Assembly (NCBI RefSeq): GCF_041200145.1 | Contig: NZ_CP165734.1 | Location: forward strand, 4,092,001-4,156,000 | Direction: 5' to 3' | DNA length: 64,000 nt | Source: Bradyrhizobium sp. LLZ17 | GTDB taxonomy: Bacteria; Pseudomonadota; Alphaproteobacteria; Rhizobiales; Xanthobacteraceae | Shown: in pieces, positions 38,009 through 46,049 of the stretch | How the letters are laid out: each line of letters starts with the position of its first letter | Numbering within the stretch: position 1 is the stretch's first letter | Made by a program: the position numbers and the translations under genes | The notes under the pieces: generated by a model | What the model was told of the DNA's origin: nothing | Databases searched by the model: none | The model's input: the letters and a program-made list of their open reading frames with translations, nothing else

Positions 38009-38464
38009 TCACCCCTCACCGCGCACCATGGTGTAGAAATCAACCTTTGTCGCGGCGGTCTCTTCCGCCGCCCGCTTGCGCCGGATCATAAGCTGCTCAC
38101 GCAACGGCGCGATAACGTCCTGCTCGACGGCCGCGCTAAAATCCCGTGACTGCGCCAGCGCGTCGCACAGCGCGATCAGCCGCGCCTTGTCGCCATCGCG
38201 CCCGAGCGTATAGCCGAACCCGACCTCACCGCTCGCAAGCCGCACCGCGGCGCGCGACACCGTCGCCTCGCCGAGGTTGAACGGCGCACCGTCGCCGCCA
38301 ACCCTGCCTCGCAGCATGACGAGGCCGTTTTCGGGCTCGCGCAGATCCTCATGGCTGGGCAGGGCGAGGCTGCGGAGGCGAGCGGCGATCGCGCCCGCCT
38401 CCGCGTGCGCCAGCACGGCCATCGCGGCCTTGCGCCGGGCTTGCTGATTATCGTGCTGGGTCAC
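38009..38464 (-). CDS. phnG: Carbon-phosphorus lyase complex subunit PhnG
   Basis: About 151 aa if started at GTG 38462-38464 (MTQHDNQQARRKAAMAVLAHA). The open frame runs to a TTG inside the PhnF operator palindrome, so the GTG is the better start. Family text includes PENGLVMLRGRVGGDGAPFNLGEATVSRAAVRL and GFGYTLGRD. First gene of the phnGHIJKLMN operon, with a PhnF-type operator and a Pho box in front. Confidence 0.9.
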   Translation of the reverse strand: MTQHDNQQARRKAAMAVLAHAEAGAIAARLRSLALPSHEDLREPENGLVMLRGRVGGDGAPFNLGEATVSRAAVRLASGEVGFGYTLGRDGDKARLIALCDALAQSRDFSAAVEQDVIAPLREQLMIRRKRAAEETAATKVDFYTMVRGEG

Positions 38465-38489
38465 CGATCTCACCGAACTTGCCGAATTC

Positions 38490-38515
38490 AAGTTGTCTAT
38501 GATACTAGACAACTT
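38490..38515. promoter_or_regulatory. PhnF-type operator (10-bp arms, 6-bp spacer)
   Basis: AAGTTGTCTA-TGATAC-TAGACAACTT is a perfect inverted repeat in the 116-bp region between divergent phnG and phnF. GntR/HutC-family PhnF proteins bind TCTA...TAGA-type palindromes, so this is the likely PhnF site, placed 26 bp before the phnG start. Confidence 0.8.
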
Positions 38516-38529
38516 GATACGGAAGCGCC

Positions 38530-38547
38530 ATGACTGTTTCGTGACAA
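38530..38547 (-). promoter_or_regulatory. Pho box upstream of phnG
   Basis: On the minus strand TTGTCAC-GAAA-CAGTCAT, two heptamers with a 4-nt spacer, close to the PhoB consensus CTGTCAT-N4-CTGTCAT. Lies 15 bp upstream of the operator palindrome and points toward phnG, so PhoB activation and PhnF repression can be combined. Confidence 0.65.
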
Positions 38548-38580
38548 AGCCGTGATTTTCGGGCTAGGCTGACCGGCGAT

Positions 38581-39312
38581 ATGAGCATGCAGGACACCGC
38601 CTCTTCAGGCGTCGCGTTGTGGCGCCTCGTTGCCGACGGCATCGAGCGCGGCATCGCCGACGGCCGCTTCGCCGCGGGCGACAAGCTGCCCGGCGAGATG
38701 GAAATCGCCGAAACCTATCGCGTCAATCGCCACACCGTGCGGCGCGCGCTCGCGGCCCTTGCCGAGCGCGGCCTGGTGCGTGCCGAACGCGGTAGCGGAA
38801 CCTATGTCGAGGCGCAGCGCCTCGCTTATCCCTTGCGCTCACGCACGCGGTTTTCCGAGATCGTCGGCGCCGGCGGCCGCGAGCCGCGCGGCCAGTTGAT
38901 CGAGGCCTCCGACGACGTCGCAACCCGCGAGCTTGCGCGCGAGCTGGGCTTGAAGGTCGGCGCGCCGCTGGTCCGGATCGAAGCGATTCGCTTGGCCGAC
39001 CGCACGCCGATCTGCGTCTCCACCACATGGCTGTCGGCAGAGTTGTTTCCGGGCGCAGGCAGCGTCTTCGCCGCGACGCGCTCGATGACCAAGCTGCTCG
39101 CGCATTACGGTGTGCGCGACTATCGCCGCGGCGCGACCCGGATCACGGCCGGCATCGTCGATGCCACCGATGCCGCGCGGCTCGATCTGCCGCTCGGTCG
39201 GCCCATCCTGGTGGTCGATGCCACCGACCACGATCTCGACAACAAGCCGCTGGTGACCAAGCATTCGCGCTTCGTGGCGGAACGGGTGGAGTTCCTGGTA
39301 GACAACGGGTGA
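38581..39312 (+). CDS. phnF: Phosphonate metabolism transcriptional regulator PhnF (GntR/HutC family)
   Basis: 243 aa. N-terminal GntR winged helix (LWRLVADGIERGIADGRFAAGDKLPGEMEIAETYRVNRHTVRRALAAL), then a UTRA ligand domain (FSEIVGAGGREPRGQL, FPGAGSVFAA). Divergent from phnG across the palindrome at 38490-38515; the position and family support a repressor of the C-P lyase operon that senses a phosphonate or phosphate-related ligand. Confidence 0.94.
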   Translation: MSMQDTASSGVALWRLVADGIERGIADGRFAAGDKLPGEMEIAETYRVNRHTVRRALAALAERGLVRAERGSGTYVEAQRLAYPLRSRTRFSEIVGAGGREPRGQLIEASDDVATRELARELGLKVGAPLVRIEAIRLADRTPICVSTTWLSAELFPGAGSVFAATRSMTKLLAHYGVRDYRRGATRITAGIVDATDAARLDLPLGRPILVVDATDHDLDNKPLVTKHSRFVAERVEFLVDNG

Positions 39313-39333
39313 ACGAGTGCCAAGCGCGCGGTG

Positions 39334-39487
39334 CACCTCTCCCCTTGTGGGAGAGGTCGGATCGCATCGCAAGATGCGATCCGGGTGAGGGGTCTCTCTC
39401 CGCGGGTGAATCTCTTGCAGCTGAATTGCGGAAGCAACCCTCATCCGGCGCTTCGCGCCACCTTCTCCCACAAGGGGAGAAGGGAGG
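39334..39487. repeat. Intergenic repeat (CACCTCTCCCCTTGTGGGAGAGG...CCTTCTCCCACAAGGGGAGAAGG)
   Basis: About 150 bp; a hairpin at each end plus GGATCGCATC-GCAA-GATGCGATCC in the middle. Same family as 31347-31497. Located after phnF. Confidence 0.8.
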
Positions 39488-39495
39488 AAAGAATC

Positions 39496-39624
39496 GTAGT
39501 GTGGGCAAAGGCGCACTTGCGCCGTGCCCACCATCTCTCCCCGATGTCTAAACGAACGTGGTGGGCACGCTTCCGCCTTCGCTCTCCGAGCTACGGCGGA
39601 CAAGTCGCTTTGCCCACCCTACGG
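39496..39624. repeat. Palindromic repeat (GTAGTGTGGGCAAAGGCGC...GCTTTGCCCACCCTACGGC)
   Basis: Second dispersed repeat type directly abutting the first, with inner GCCGTGCCCACCA / TGGTGGGCACGC pairing. Together the two elements fill the 321-bp gap between phnF and phnE; no gene is seen there. Confidence 0.75.
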
Positions 39625-39633
39625 CAGCTGCGA

Positions 39634-40482
39634 TCAGGCGACAGCCCTTCGTCCAATGATGGCGAAGCGAAGTTTGCCGGAAATGAAATCGATCGCGGCG
39701 ACGGCGACCAGAATCATCAGGATCAGGAACGACACCTTCTGCCATTCCAGCACGCGGATCTGCTCGGCGAGCTGGAGCCCGATGCCGCCGGCACCGACGA
39801 TGCCGATGATGGTGGCGGAGCGCGTGTTGGATTCGATGAAATAGAGCACCTGACCGGCAATCACGGGCAAAGCCTGCGGCAGCAGCCCGAAGCGGATCTC
39901 GTGCAAGGCGCTGCCGCCGGAAGCGCGAATGCCTTCGACCTGCTTCTGGTCGGCGCCCTCGATCGCCTCGGAGAACAGCTTACCGAAGGCGCCGAAATCC
40001 GACACCGCGATGGCGAGCACACCGGCGAACGGACCAAGCCCGACGACATTGATCCACACTAGCGCCCAGATCAGCGTATCGACGCCCCGGATCGAATCGA
40101 GGAAGCGGCGGACCGGGAATCGCAGCACCATTGACGGCACGACGTTGCGCGCGGCAAGCAGGCTGACCGGAAGCGCGAACAGCGCCGCCAGCGTGGTGCC
40201 AAGCAGCGCGATGGAGAGCGTCTCGCCCATCGCCTTCAGATAGAGCGGCAGCGACGAGCCGGGATCGGGCGGGATCATCATCATGCTGATCCAGCCGAGC
40301 TGGCTGAGGCCGTTGAAGAGCCGTGACGGCGAGAAATCGAGATCGACCAGGCCATAGATGAAAATGGCGAGCGCTGCGACGATCATGGCCGGCGTCGCGA
40401 GCCGCGCCGAGGCCGGCCGCTCGAACAGATCGGGATAGCGCGCGCGCATCTGCGCGGTGTCGACTTCGGACGGCTTGCTCAC
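39634..40482 (-). CDS. phnE: Phosphonate ABC transporter permease PhnE (second copy)
   Basis: 282 aa. Membrane segments from PAMIVAALAIFIYGLVDLDF onward; EAA-type loop EGIRASGGSALHEIRFGLLPQALP and the PhnE end-motif FIESNTRSATIIGIVGAGGIGLQLAEQI. Overlaps the first phnE copy by 4 nt; the two probably form a heterodimeric pore for PhnCD. Confidence 0.93.
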   Translation of the reverse strand: MSKPSEVDTAQMRARYPDLFERPASARLATPAMIVAALAIFIYGLVDLDFSPSRLFNGLSQLGWISMMMIPPDPGSSLPLYLKAMGETLSIALLGTTLAALFALPVSLLAARNVVPSMVLRFPVRRFLDSIRGVDTLIWALVWINVVGLGPFAGVLAIAVSDFGAFGKLFSEAIEGADQKQVEGIRASGGSALHEIRFGLLPQALPVIAGQVLYFIESNTRSATIIGIVGAGGIGLQLAEQIRVLEWQKVSFLILMILVAVAAIDFISGKLRFAIIGRRAVA

Positions 40483-41363
40483 GTCCGCGCCTCCTTGCCG
40501 AACAACCGGCCGCGCACCCAGCCGGTCGTGATGTCGATCAGGAAGACCGTGACGATGATGGTGACGAGAATGGCGCTGACGTCGGAGTAGTAGAACTTGC
40601 GGATCGCGACGATGAGCTCCTGCCCGATACCGCCGGCGCCGACGAAGCCCATCACCGAGGCCTCACGCACATTGATCTCGAAGCGGAGCAGCGCGTAGCT
40701 GGCATAGCCCGCCGAGACCTGCGGCAGGATCGCAAAACGCATGCACGAGACCCAGCTCGCACCGGTCGAGCGGATGCCTTCAACTGGCTTCATGTCGGCA
40801 TTTTCGACAAGCTCTGCGAACTGTTTGCCGAGCGCGCCGGTGGTATGGATGGCGATGGCGAGAACGCCGGCCATCGGGCCTAAGCCGAAGGCGATCACGA
40901 AGATAAGCGCGAAGACGATGCCAGGCACGGTGCGGGCGAATTCCAGCAGCCGGCGCACCGTGAATCGCAGCCAGGACGACGGCGAGGTGTTTTCGGCCGC
41001 GAAGAAATTCAGGCACAGCGCGAACATCGCGCCGATCAGCGTGCCGACATAGCTGATCAGCAGCGTCTCGCCCAGCATCTTCAGCCATTTGTGCCAGCCC
41101 CAGAACCATTCGGCGAAATCGGTCCAGACCCGCTGGCCATTGTCGAGCGTGAGAATGCGGTCGAAATAGCTGATGAAATGGCCGAAATAGCTGAAGAGGG
41201 TGCGCAGATTAACCTCGGCGCCGATCGAGGCCACGATCAGCGCAGCGACGAACAGCCCGGCACCTGCCAGCACCCGGAGACGCTTGCGCGCAACAGCGTG
41301 GCGGTAGGCCGCGTTCAGCACCGCGAGCTGCTGTTCGGGGAGAAGCGAAACGGCGAGCGTCAT
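40479..41363 (-). CDS. phnE: Phosphonate ABC transporter permease PhnE (first copy)
   Basis: 294 aa. Segments LRVLAGAGLFVAALIVASIG and ETLLISYVGTLIGAMFALCL, EAA loop EGIRSTGASWVSCMRFAILPQV, and FEINVREASVMGFVGAGGIGQEL, matching the PhnE family. Separated from phnD by an intrinsic terminator-like hairpin (41381-41412), so it may be expressed at a lower level than phnCD. Confidence 0.93.
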   Translation of the reverse strand: MTLAVSLLPEQQLAVLNAAYRHAVARKRLRVLAGAGLFVAALIVASIGAEVNLRTLFSYFGHFISYFDRILTLDNGQRVWTDFAEWFWGWHKWLKMLGETLLISYVGTLIGAMFALCLNFFAAENTSPSSWLRFTVRRLLEFARTVPGIVFALIFVIAFGLGPMAGVLAIAIHTTGALGKQFAELVENADMKPVEGIRSTGASWVSCMRFAILPQVSAGYASYALLRFEINVREASVMGFVGAGGIGQELIVAIRKFYYSDVSAILVTIIVTVFLIDITTGWVRGRLFGKEART

Positions 41364-41380
41364 ATGCTGGGCGGTCCATC

Positions 41381-41412
41381 AAGAAAAAGAGCCGGGTCCA
41401 TCGACCCGGCTC
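41381..41412 (-). terminator. Intrinsic terminator/attenuator between phnD and phnE
   Basis: On the minus strand GAGCCGGGTC-GATG-GACCCGGCTC (perfect 10-bp stem) is followed directly by TTTTTCTT. It lies 22 bp after the phnD stop and 18 bp before the phnE start, in the middle of the operon, so it should reduce read-through into the permease genes. Confidence 0.85.
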
Positions 41413-41434
41413 GAGGCGCATCGTCCCGACGAGC

Positions 41435-42363
41435 TCAGGACGCCTTCTTGCGGAGATTGTCGACGAACTTAATCAACTCGATGGTCTTGTTGTAATCGTC
41501 ATTGCCGATCGGCTCCCACGGCTTGTTCTTGCCGTCGGAGAGCTTCTTGAAGGCCTCCGGATCCTTCTGGGATGCGTCGAGGAAGGCCTTCTTGATCGCG
41601 GCCTTCATATCGTCCGGCAGATCGCTCAGATAGGCGTAGGGCGAGTTGATGATGAGCTCGGATTTCACGATGATGCGGAAGTCCTCCTTCTTCATCACGG
41701 TGCCGTCGGGCGCCTTCACCATGCCCTTGTTGAGCATGCGGGTGAGGTTCGAATCGTCGTCGGCGTTCCACCAATTGGCGGCGACGTCGACCGTGCCCTG
41801 CGCCAGCGCCAGGACCGCGTTCTCGTGGCTGCCGGTGAAGAGCACCTTGGAGAAATAGGCGTCGGGGTCGATGCCCATGGCGTTCAGCTTGAAGCGGGGC
41901 ATGTTGTTCCCCGAGGTCGAGTTCGGATCGACCAGGCCGAGATCTTGCCTTTGAGATCCTCGATCTTCTGGTACGGCGACTTCGCCAGCACGTAGAACAC
42001 CGAGTAATAGCCCTTCGAGCCGTCGGCATTGACGTCGATCACGAAGGCGTCGGTCTTGACGGCGGTCAGGCGGGCGCGCGCGAACGAGGCCGGGCCGTAA
42101 TAACCGATGTGAATGTTGCCGGCGCGCTGGCCCTCGATGACGGCCGCATAGTCGTTGGCGACGCGCAGCGTGACCTTCACGCCGAGCTCCTTCGACAGAT
42201 AGTTGATGAAGGGACCGTAGCGCTCGGTGACGCCCGAGCCGTTCTCGGCCGGAATCACGGCGAAGGTGATCTCCGGATATTTCGTCTTCCAGTCTTCGGC
42301 GGAGGCGGATCCGGCAAAGGTCAGTGCGGCGGCGCCGGCAAGAATGAGTCTGCGAGTGATCAT
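41435..42363 (-). pseudogene. phnD: Phosphonate ABC transporter substrate-binding protein PhnD, 1-nt frameshift
   Basis: Start ATG 42361-42363 after AAGAGGG, with signal peptide MITRRLILAGAAALTFAGSASAEDW. Text through YYSVFYVLAKSPYQKIEDLKGK is PhnD-like, then the frame breaks (ISAWSIRTRPRG). The next frame has LGLVDPNSTSGNNMPRFKLNAMG to the stop at 41435. One base added at the GATC at 41941-41944 (AAGATCTC to AAGAATCTC) restores KGKNLGLVDPNS and a 309-aa protein. Periplasmic phosphonate receptor; all other features intact. Confidence 0.92.
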
Positions 42364-42425
42364 GATACCCTCTTCATTGGTTGGGTCGGTTGACGCAAAA
42401 ACTGATGACAATGATGCGGTGCGGC

Positions 42426-43235
42426 TCAGGCGGCCGCCGCCGTTCCAAGCGCTGGAATGCTTTCAGGCGCCGGCACGGGCATGCCGCCCATGACGTCGTT
42501 GGCCTCGAGATCGTAGAGTTCACGCGCCACATGCTCGGTCAGCGCGGACGGCGCGCCGTCGAACACCACCCGGCCCGCCGCCATGCCGATCAGGCGATCG
42601 CAATAGCTGCGCGCCAGATCGAGCGAATGCAAATTGCAGAGCACGGTGATACCGAAATGCTTGTTGATGCGCAAAAGCGCATCCATCACGATCCTGGTGT
42701 TGCGCGGATCGAGCGAGGCGATCGGCTCGTCGGCGAGGATGATGTCGGGTTGCTGGACCAGTGCGCGGGCGATCGCCACGCGCTGCTGCTGGCCGCCGGA
42801 GAGCTGATCGGCCCGCTGGGCGGCGAGCGCGGCGATGTCGAACTGTTCGAGCGCCGACATCGCCAGCGCCTTGTCCTGCTCGGGCCAGACCTGCGAAAAC
42901 GAGCGCCAGGCGGGCATCGTGGCAAGACGTCCCATCAGGACATTCGTCAGCACGTCGAGCCGCCCGACCAGATTGAATTGCTGGAAGATCATGGCCGAGC
43001 GCGCCCGCCACTGCCGCAGCTCCTTGCCGCGCAACGCGGTGACGTCGATGCCGTCGAACAGGATGCGGCCCTGCGAGGGCGTTGCCAAGCGGTTGATGGT
43101 TCGCAGCAGCGTCGACTTGCCTGCGCCGGAGCGCCCGATCACACCGACGAAGCCGCCGGGGGAGACTTGAAACGAGGCGTCGTCCACCGCGGCTTTTGCG
43201 CCGAAGCGGCACGTCAGACCTTCCACCACCAGCAT
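42426..43235 (-). CDS. phnC: Phosphonate ABC transporter ATP-binding protein PhnC
   Basis: 269 aa from ATG 43233-43235 ([19 protein letters not shown]); the longer open frame upstream is not conserved. Walker [21 protein letters not shown], signature [15 protein letters not shown], Walker [13 protein letters not shown]. First gene of phnCDEE. The region upstream contains Pho-box-like repeats. Confidence 0.95.
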   Translation of the reverse strand: MLVVEGLTCRFGAKAAVDDASFQVSPGGFVGVIGRSGAGKSTLLRTINRLATPSQGRILFDGIDVTALRGKELRQWRARSAMIFQQFNLVGRLDVLTNVLMGRLATMPAWRSFSQVWPEQDKALAMSALEQFDIAALAAQRADQLSGGQQQRVAIARALVQQPDIILADEPIASLDPRNTRIVMDALLRINKHFGITVLCNLHSLDLARSYCDRLIGMAAGRVVFDGAPSALTEHVARELYDLEANDVMGGMPVPAPESIPALGTAAAA

Positions 43236-43334
43236 GCAGGGCTCCAGAGTATGCTGGGACCCACGGCTAACGCCGACGGTTAACAATTGTGTGACACGCG
43301 CCTTGCGGTGCGGCAATCCTTCACACCTCATCCA

Positions 43335-43363
43335 CTGTCATCGTGTCGTCATGACATTGTCAT
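43335..43363 (+). promoter_or_regulatory. Triple-heptamer Pho box between phnC and the acetyltransferase gene
   Basis: CTGTCAT-CGTG-TCGTCAT-GACA-TTGTCAT: three heptamers at exact 11-bp spacing, matching the PhoB site layout. Its orientation points to the acetyltransferase gene at 43411, 47 bp downstream; it may also serve the divergent phnC. Confidence 0.8.
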
Positions 43364-43410
43364 GAGGCCGATCGAAGACGAACGCCCGCCCTCGAACGTT
43401 CGGATGCAAC

Positions 43411-44070
43411 ATGGTCGCCAAGGCGCTTTCGCTCGACCCCACTATCGACCCTTCCGCGAAGCTGCATGAGACCAGGCTCGGCGCCTATACCGAGGTCGGC
43501 GCCCGCACGATCCTGCATGAGGTCGCGATGGACGATTACTCCTACGTCGTGAACGACGCGCAGATCACCTACACCACGATCGGGAAATTCTGCTCGATCG
43601 CGGCGATGACGCGCATCAATCCCGGCAATCATCCGATGCACCGTGCGACCCAGGCCCACTTCACCTATCGCTCCAGCGCCTACTTCGAAGGCGAGAGCGA
43701 CGACACCGAATTTTTCGATTGGCGGCGCCAGCATCACGTCCATATCGGCCACGATGTTTGGATCGGACACGGCGCGATCGTGCTGCCCGGTCGCAATATC
43801 GGCACCGGCGCGGTGATCGCGGCCGGCGCCATCGTCACCAAGGACGTGCCGGCCTACACCATCGTCGCCGGCAATCCGGCGCGGATCGTCCGCCGCCGCT
43901 TTTCGGAAGACGTCGCCGGACGGCTCGCGAAACTCGCCTGGTGGGATTGGGATCACGACAAATTGCGTGAAGCACTCCCGGATTTCCGCAAGCTCGGGAT
44001 TGAAGATTTTCTCGCGGCATATGAAGCACGGGGGAGCTCTCCCGCAAGCCAACGAAGCGCGGTCGCGTGA
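43411..44070 (+). CDS. Phosphonate-cluster hexapeptide-repeat acetyltransferase
   Basis: 219 aa left-handed beta-helix protein. Hexapeptide repeats [55 protein letters not shown], with catalytic-type His in NPGNHPMHR. This type (DapH/chloramphenicol-acetyltransferase-like) is regularly found in phn clusters and may acetylate an aminophosphonate. Directly downstream of the Pho box; its stop overlaps the GTG of a short reading frame. Confidence 0.9.
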   Translation: MVAKALSLDPTIDPSAKLHETRLGAYTEVGARTILHEVAMDDYSYVVNDAQITYTTIGKFCSIAAMTRINPGNHPMHRATQAHFTYRSSAYFEGESDDTEFFDWRRQHHVHIGHDVWIGHGAIVLPGRNIGTGAVIAAGAIVTKDVPAYTIVAGNPARIVRRRFSEDVAGRLAKLAWWDWDHDKLREALPDFRKLGIEDFLAAYEARGSSPASQRSAVA

Positions 44071-44147
44071 CAGACATTTTCCTTGAAGGCGGCCGGGTCC
44101 TGATCGGCACTGCGGCGGCGTCGCGCCAGGCTGTCGTTGCGGCCTAA
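44067..44147 (+). pseudogene. N-terminal remnant of a second PhnM-like amidohydrolase
   Basis: GTG at 44067-44069 overlaps the acetyltransferase stop (GTGA) and reads [26 protein letters not shown], then TAA. The first 14 residues look like the opening strand of PhnM-type amidohydrolases, and the 4-nt overlap is the normal coupling geometry, but everything after it is missing. Probably the stump of a deleted phnM paralog. Confidence 0.5.
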
Positions 44148-44165
44148 ATTGGCTATGCTCAGGCA

Positions 44166-44864
44166 ATGACTGCTTTCCCCCGCTACGCGATTTATTTCGC
44201 CGCCGACGCCGGCAGTGCCCTCTCCCGCTTCGGTGCTGAGTTGCTCGGCTATGATGGCCACACCGGCAATGAGTTGCCCTTCCCCGACGAGGCGCTGCGC
44301 ACGGCGCCGGATTGGCGCGACATCACCGCCGATCCCCGCAAATACGGCTTTCACGCCACACTGAAGGCGCCGATGGCACTTGCGCCCGACCGCACCGAGG
44401 CCGAGCTGATGGCCGCCTGCGCATCGTTCGCGGGCAAAACACGGCCGATCCCGCTGATCAGGCCGTCCGTCGATGCCATCAGCGGCTTCATCGCCGTCGT
44501 TCCGGCGGAGCCGGTCAGCGAGCTCCAGCAGCTCGCCGCCGATTGCGTCCGCGATTTTGATGAATTTCGCGCCGCGCTCAGCGCCGAAGATCGTGTCCGC
44601 CGAAAGCCGGAGAAACTCAGCGAACGCCAGCGCGACTATCTCGATCGCTGGGGCTACCCGTACGTGATGGAAGAATTCCGCTTCCATATGACGCTGACCG
44701 GACGGCTGGACGCGGAGCGGCGGGGACAGATCCTCGAGATGCTGCGCCGGCGGTTTGCGGAGCTGAAGCTCGATACGCTGGCGATCGATCGGATCGCACT
44801 GTTCAGGCAGGACGATGCCAAAGCAAGATTCGGCATCATCGGCGAATGGAAGCTGGTGAGTTAA
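44166..44864 (+). CDS. DUF1045 phosphonate-metabolism protein (2H phosphoesterase-like)
   Basis: 232 aa. Two H-x-T motifs, YGFHATLKAPM near residue 60 and FRFHMTLTGRL near 175, mark a 2H phosphoesterase fold. Proteins of this family (TIGR03223 type) occur in phn operons; a role in cyclic ribose phosphate turnover is plausible. It is 18 bp after the remnant and in the same operon as the acetyltransferase. Confidence 0.9.
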   Translation: MTAFPRYAIYFAADAGSALSRFGAELLGYDGHTGNELPFPDEALRTAPDWRDITADPRKYGFHATLKAPMALAPDRTEAELMAACASFAGKTRPIPLIRPSVDAISGFIAVVPAEPVSELQQLAADCVRDFDEFRAALSAEDRVRRKPEKLSERQRDYLDRWGYPYVMEEFRFHMTLTGRLDAERRGQILEMLRRRFAELKLDTLAIDRIALFRQDDAKARFGIIGEWKLVS

Positions 44865-44885
44865 CCGGGCTCTCGCGTCACTCTC

Positions 44886-44972
44886 GTCATTGCGAGCGAA
44901 GCGAAGCAAGCCAGAAATGTATCCGCGGACACCGTCTGGATTGCTTCGTCGCGAGGGCTCCTCGCAATGACG
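44886..44972. repeat. Palindromic intergenic repeat (GTCATTGCGAG...CTCGCAATGAC)
   Basis: 87 bp with complementary ends and inner GCGAAGCAAGCCAG / CTGGATTGCTTCG pairing; common dispersed repeat of Bradyrhizobium-type genomes. It lies between convergent genes and may act as a terminator. Confidence 0.85.
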
Positions 44973-44982
44973 GCGGTGAGCC

Positions 44983-45924
44983 CTACTTCCCCCACCGCAA
45001 CGCCAGGGCGTCACGCTCCTTCGCCAATTCCAGCAATCCCGCCCGCGTGGCCGGATGCAGCGGCTGCAGCGGATGGCGCACCGTGTCCGATTTGATCACG
45101 CCGCCGGCCTGCATCATCGCCTTGCAGGCGATCAGGCCGCATTGGCGGTTCTCGTAATTGATCAGCGGCAGCCAGCGCTCATAGGCAGCTTTCGCCTGCT
45201 CGCGGTTGCCGGCGAAATAAGGATCGAGGATCTGGCGGATGCCGTCGGGATAGCCGCCGCCGGTCATCGCGCCGGTGGCGCCGGCATCGAGATCGGCGAG
45301 CAGCGTGATCGCCTCCTCACCGTCCCATGGGCCTTCGATGGCGCTGCCGCCCGCCTCGATCAGGCTCCGCAGCTTTGCGGCCGCGCCGGGCACCTCAATT
45401 TTGAAATAGCGGATGTTAGAGAAGTCGCGCGACAGCCGCGCCAGCAGCTCGACGGACAGCGGCGTGCCGGCCACCGGCGCATCCTGGATCATGATCGGGA
45501 TGTTGATCGCGCCCGAGAGCACCTTGAAGAATTCGACGATGCCCTTCTCGGGCACCCGGAAGGTCGCGCCGTGATAGGGCGGCATTACCATCACCATGGC
45601 GGCGCCGGCGGCTTCAGCCTGCTGGCTGCGCGCCGCGCACACGGCCGAGCTGAAATGGGTGGTGGTGACGATCACGGGCACGCGGCCCGCGACATGTTCC
45701 AGCACCGCATGCATCACGGTCTCGCGCTCGGCATCGGTCAGCACGAACTGCTCGGAGAAATTGGCGAGGATGCAGAGCCCGTTCGAGCCGGCATCGATCA
45801 TGAAATCGATGCAGCGGCGCTGCCCGTCGAGGTCGAGCTCGCCGCGCTCGTCGAAGATGGTGGGAGCCACCGGGAACACGCCGCGATAGGGGCGTTGGGC
45901 GTTATTGTGGGGCGTCACCGGCAT
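44983..45924 (-). CDS. Dihydrodipicolinate synthase (DapA) family lyase/dehydratase
   Basis: 313 aa from ATG 45922-45924 (MPVTPHNNAQRPYRGVFPVAPTIFDERGEL), preceded by GGAGAG. TIM-barrel aldolase of the DHDPS superfamily: FMIDAGSNGLCILANFSEQFVLT, VMVMPPYHG with the conserved Tyr, and the Schiff-base Lys in IRYFKIEVPG. The GLCILANFSEQF loop differs from true DapA (GTTGE), so a sugar-acid dehydratase/aldolase such as 2-keto-3-deoxyarabonate dehydratase is more likely than lysine synthesis. Confidence 0.88.
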   Translation of the reverse strand: MPVTPHNNAQRPYRGVFPVAPTIFDERGELDLDGQRRCIDFMIDAGSNGLCILANFSEQFVLTDAERETVMHAVLEHVAGRVPVIVTTTHFSSAVCAARSQQAEAAGAAMVMVMPPYHGATFRVPEKGIVEFFKVLSGAINIPIMIQDAPVAGTPLSVELLARLSRDFSNIRYFKIEVPGAAAKLRSLIEAGGSAIEGPWDGEEAITLLADLDAGATGAMTGGGYPDGIRQILDPYFAGNREQAKAAYERWLPLINYENRQCGLIACKAMMQAGGVIKSDTVRHPLQPLHPATRAGLLELAKERDALALRWGK

Positions 45925-46049
45925 CGAACTCTCCATCCCTGCTGTTCTCGTCTGTCTGTCGCCGCGCTCTCGCGGCGCCACAGATGTACTCGGCGCGCGG
46001 ACCGGCGGCAATGCCGATCCGCGTGCCTTTGGAACAGGAAATGTCGAGA

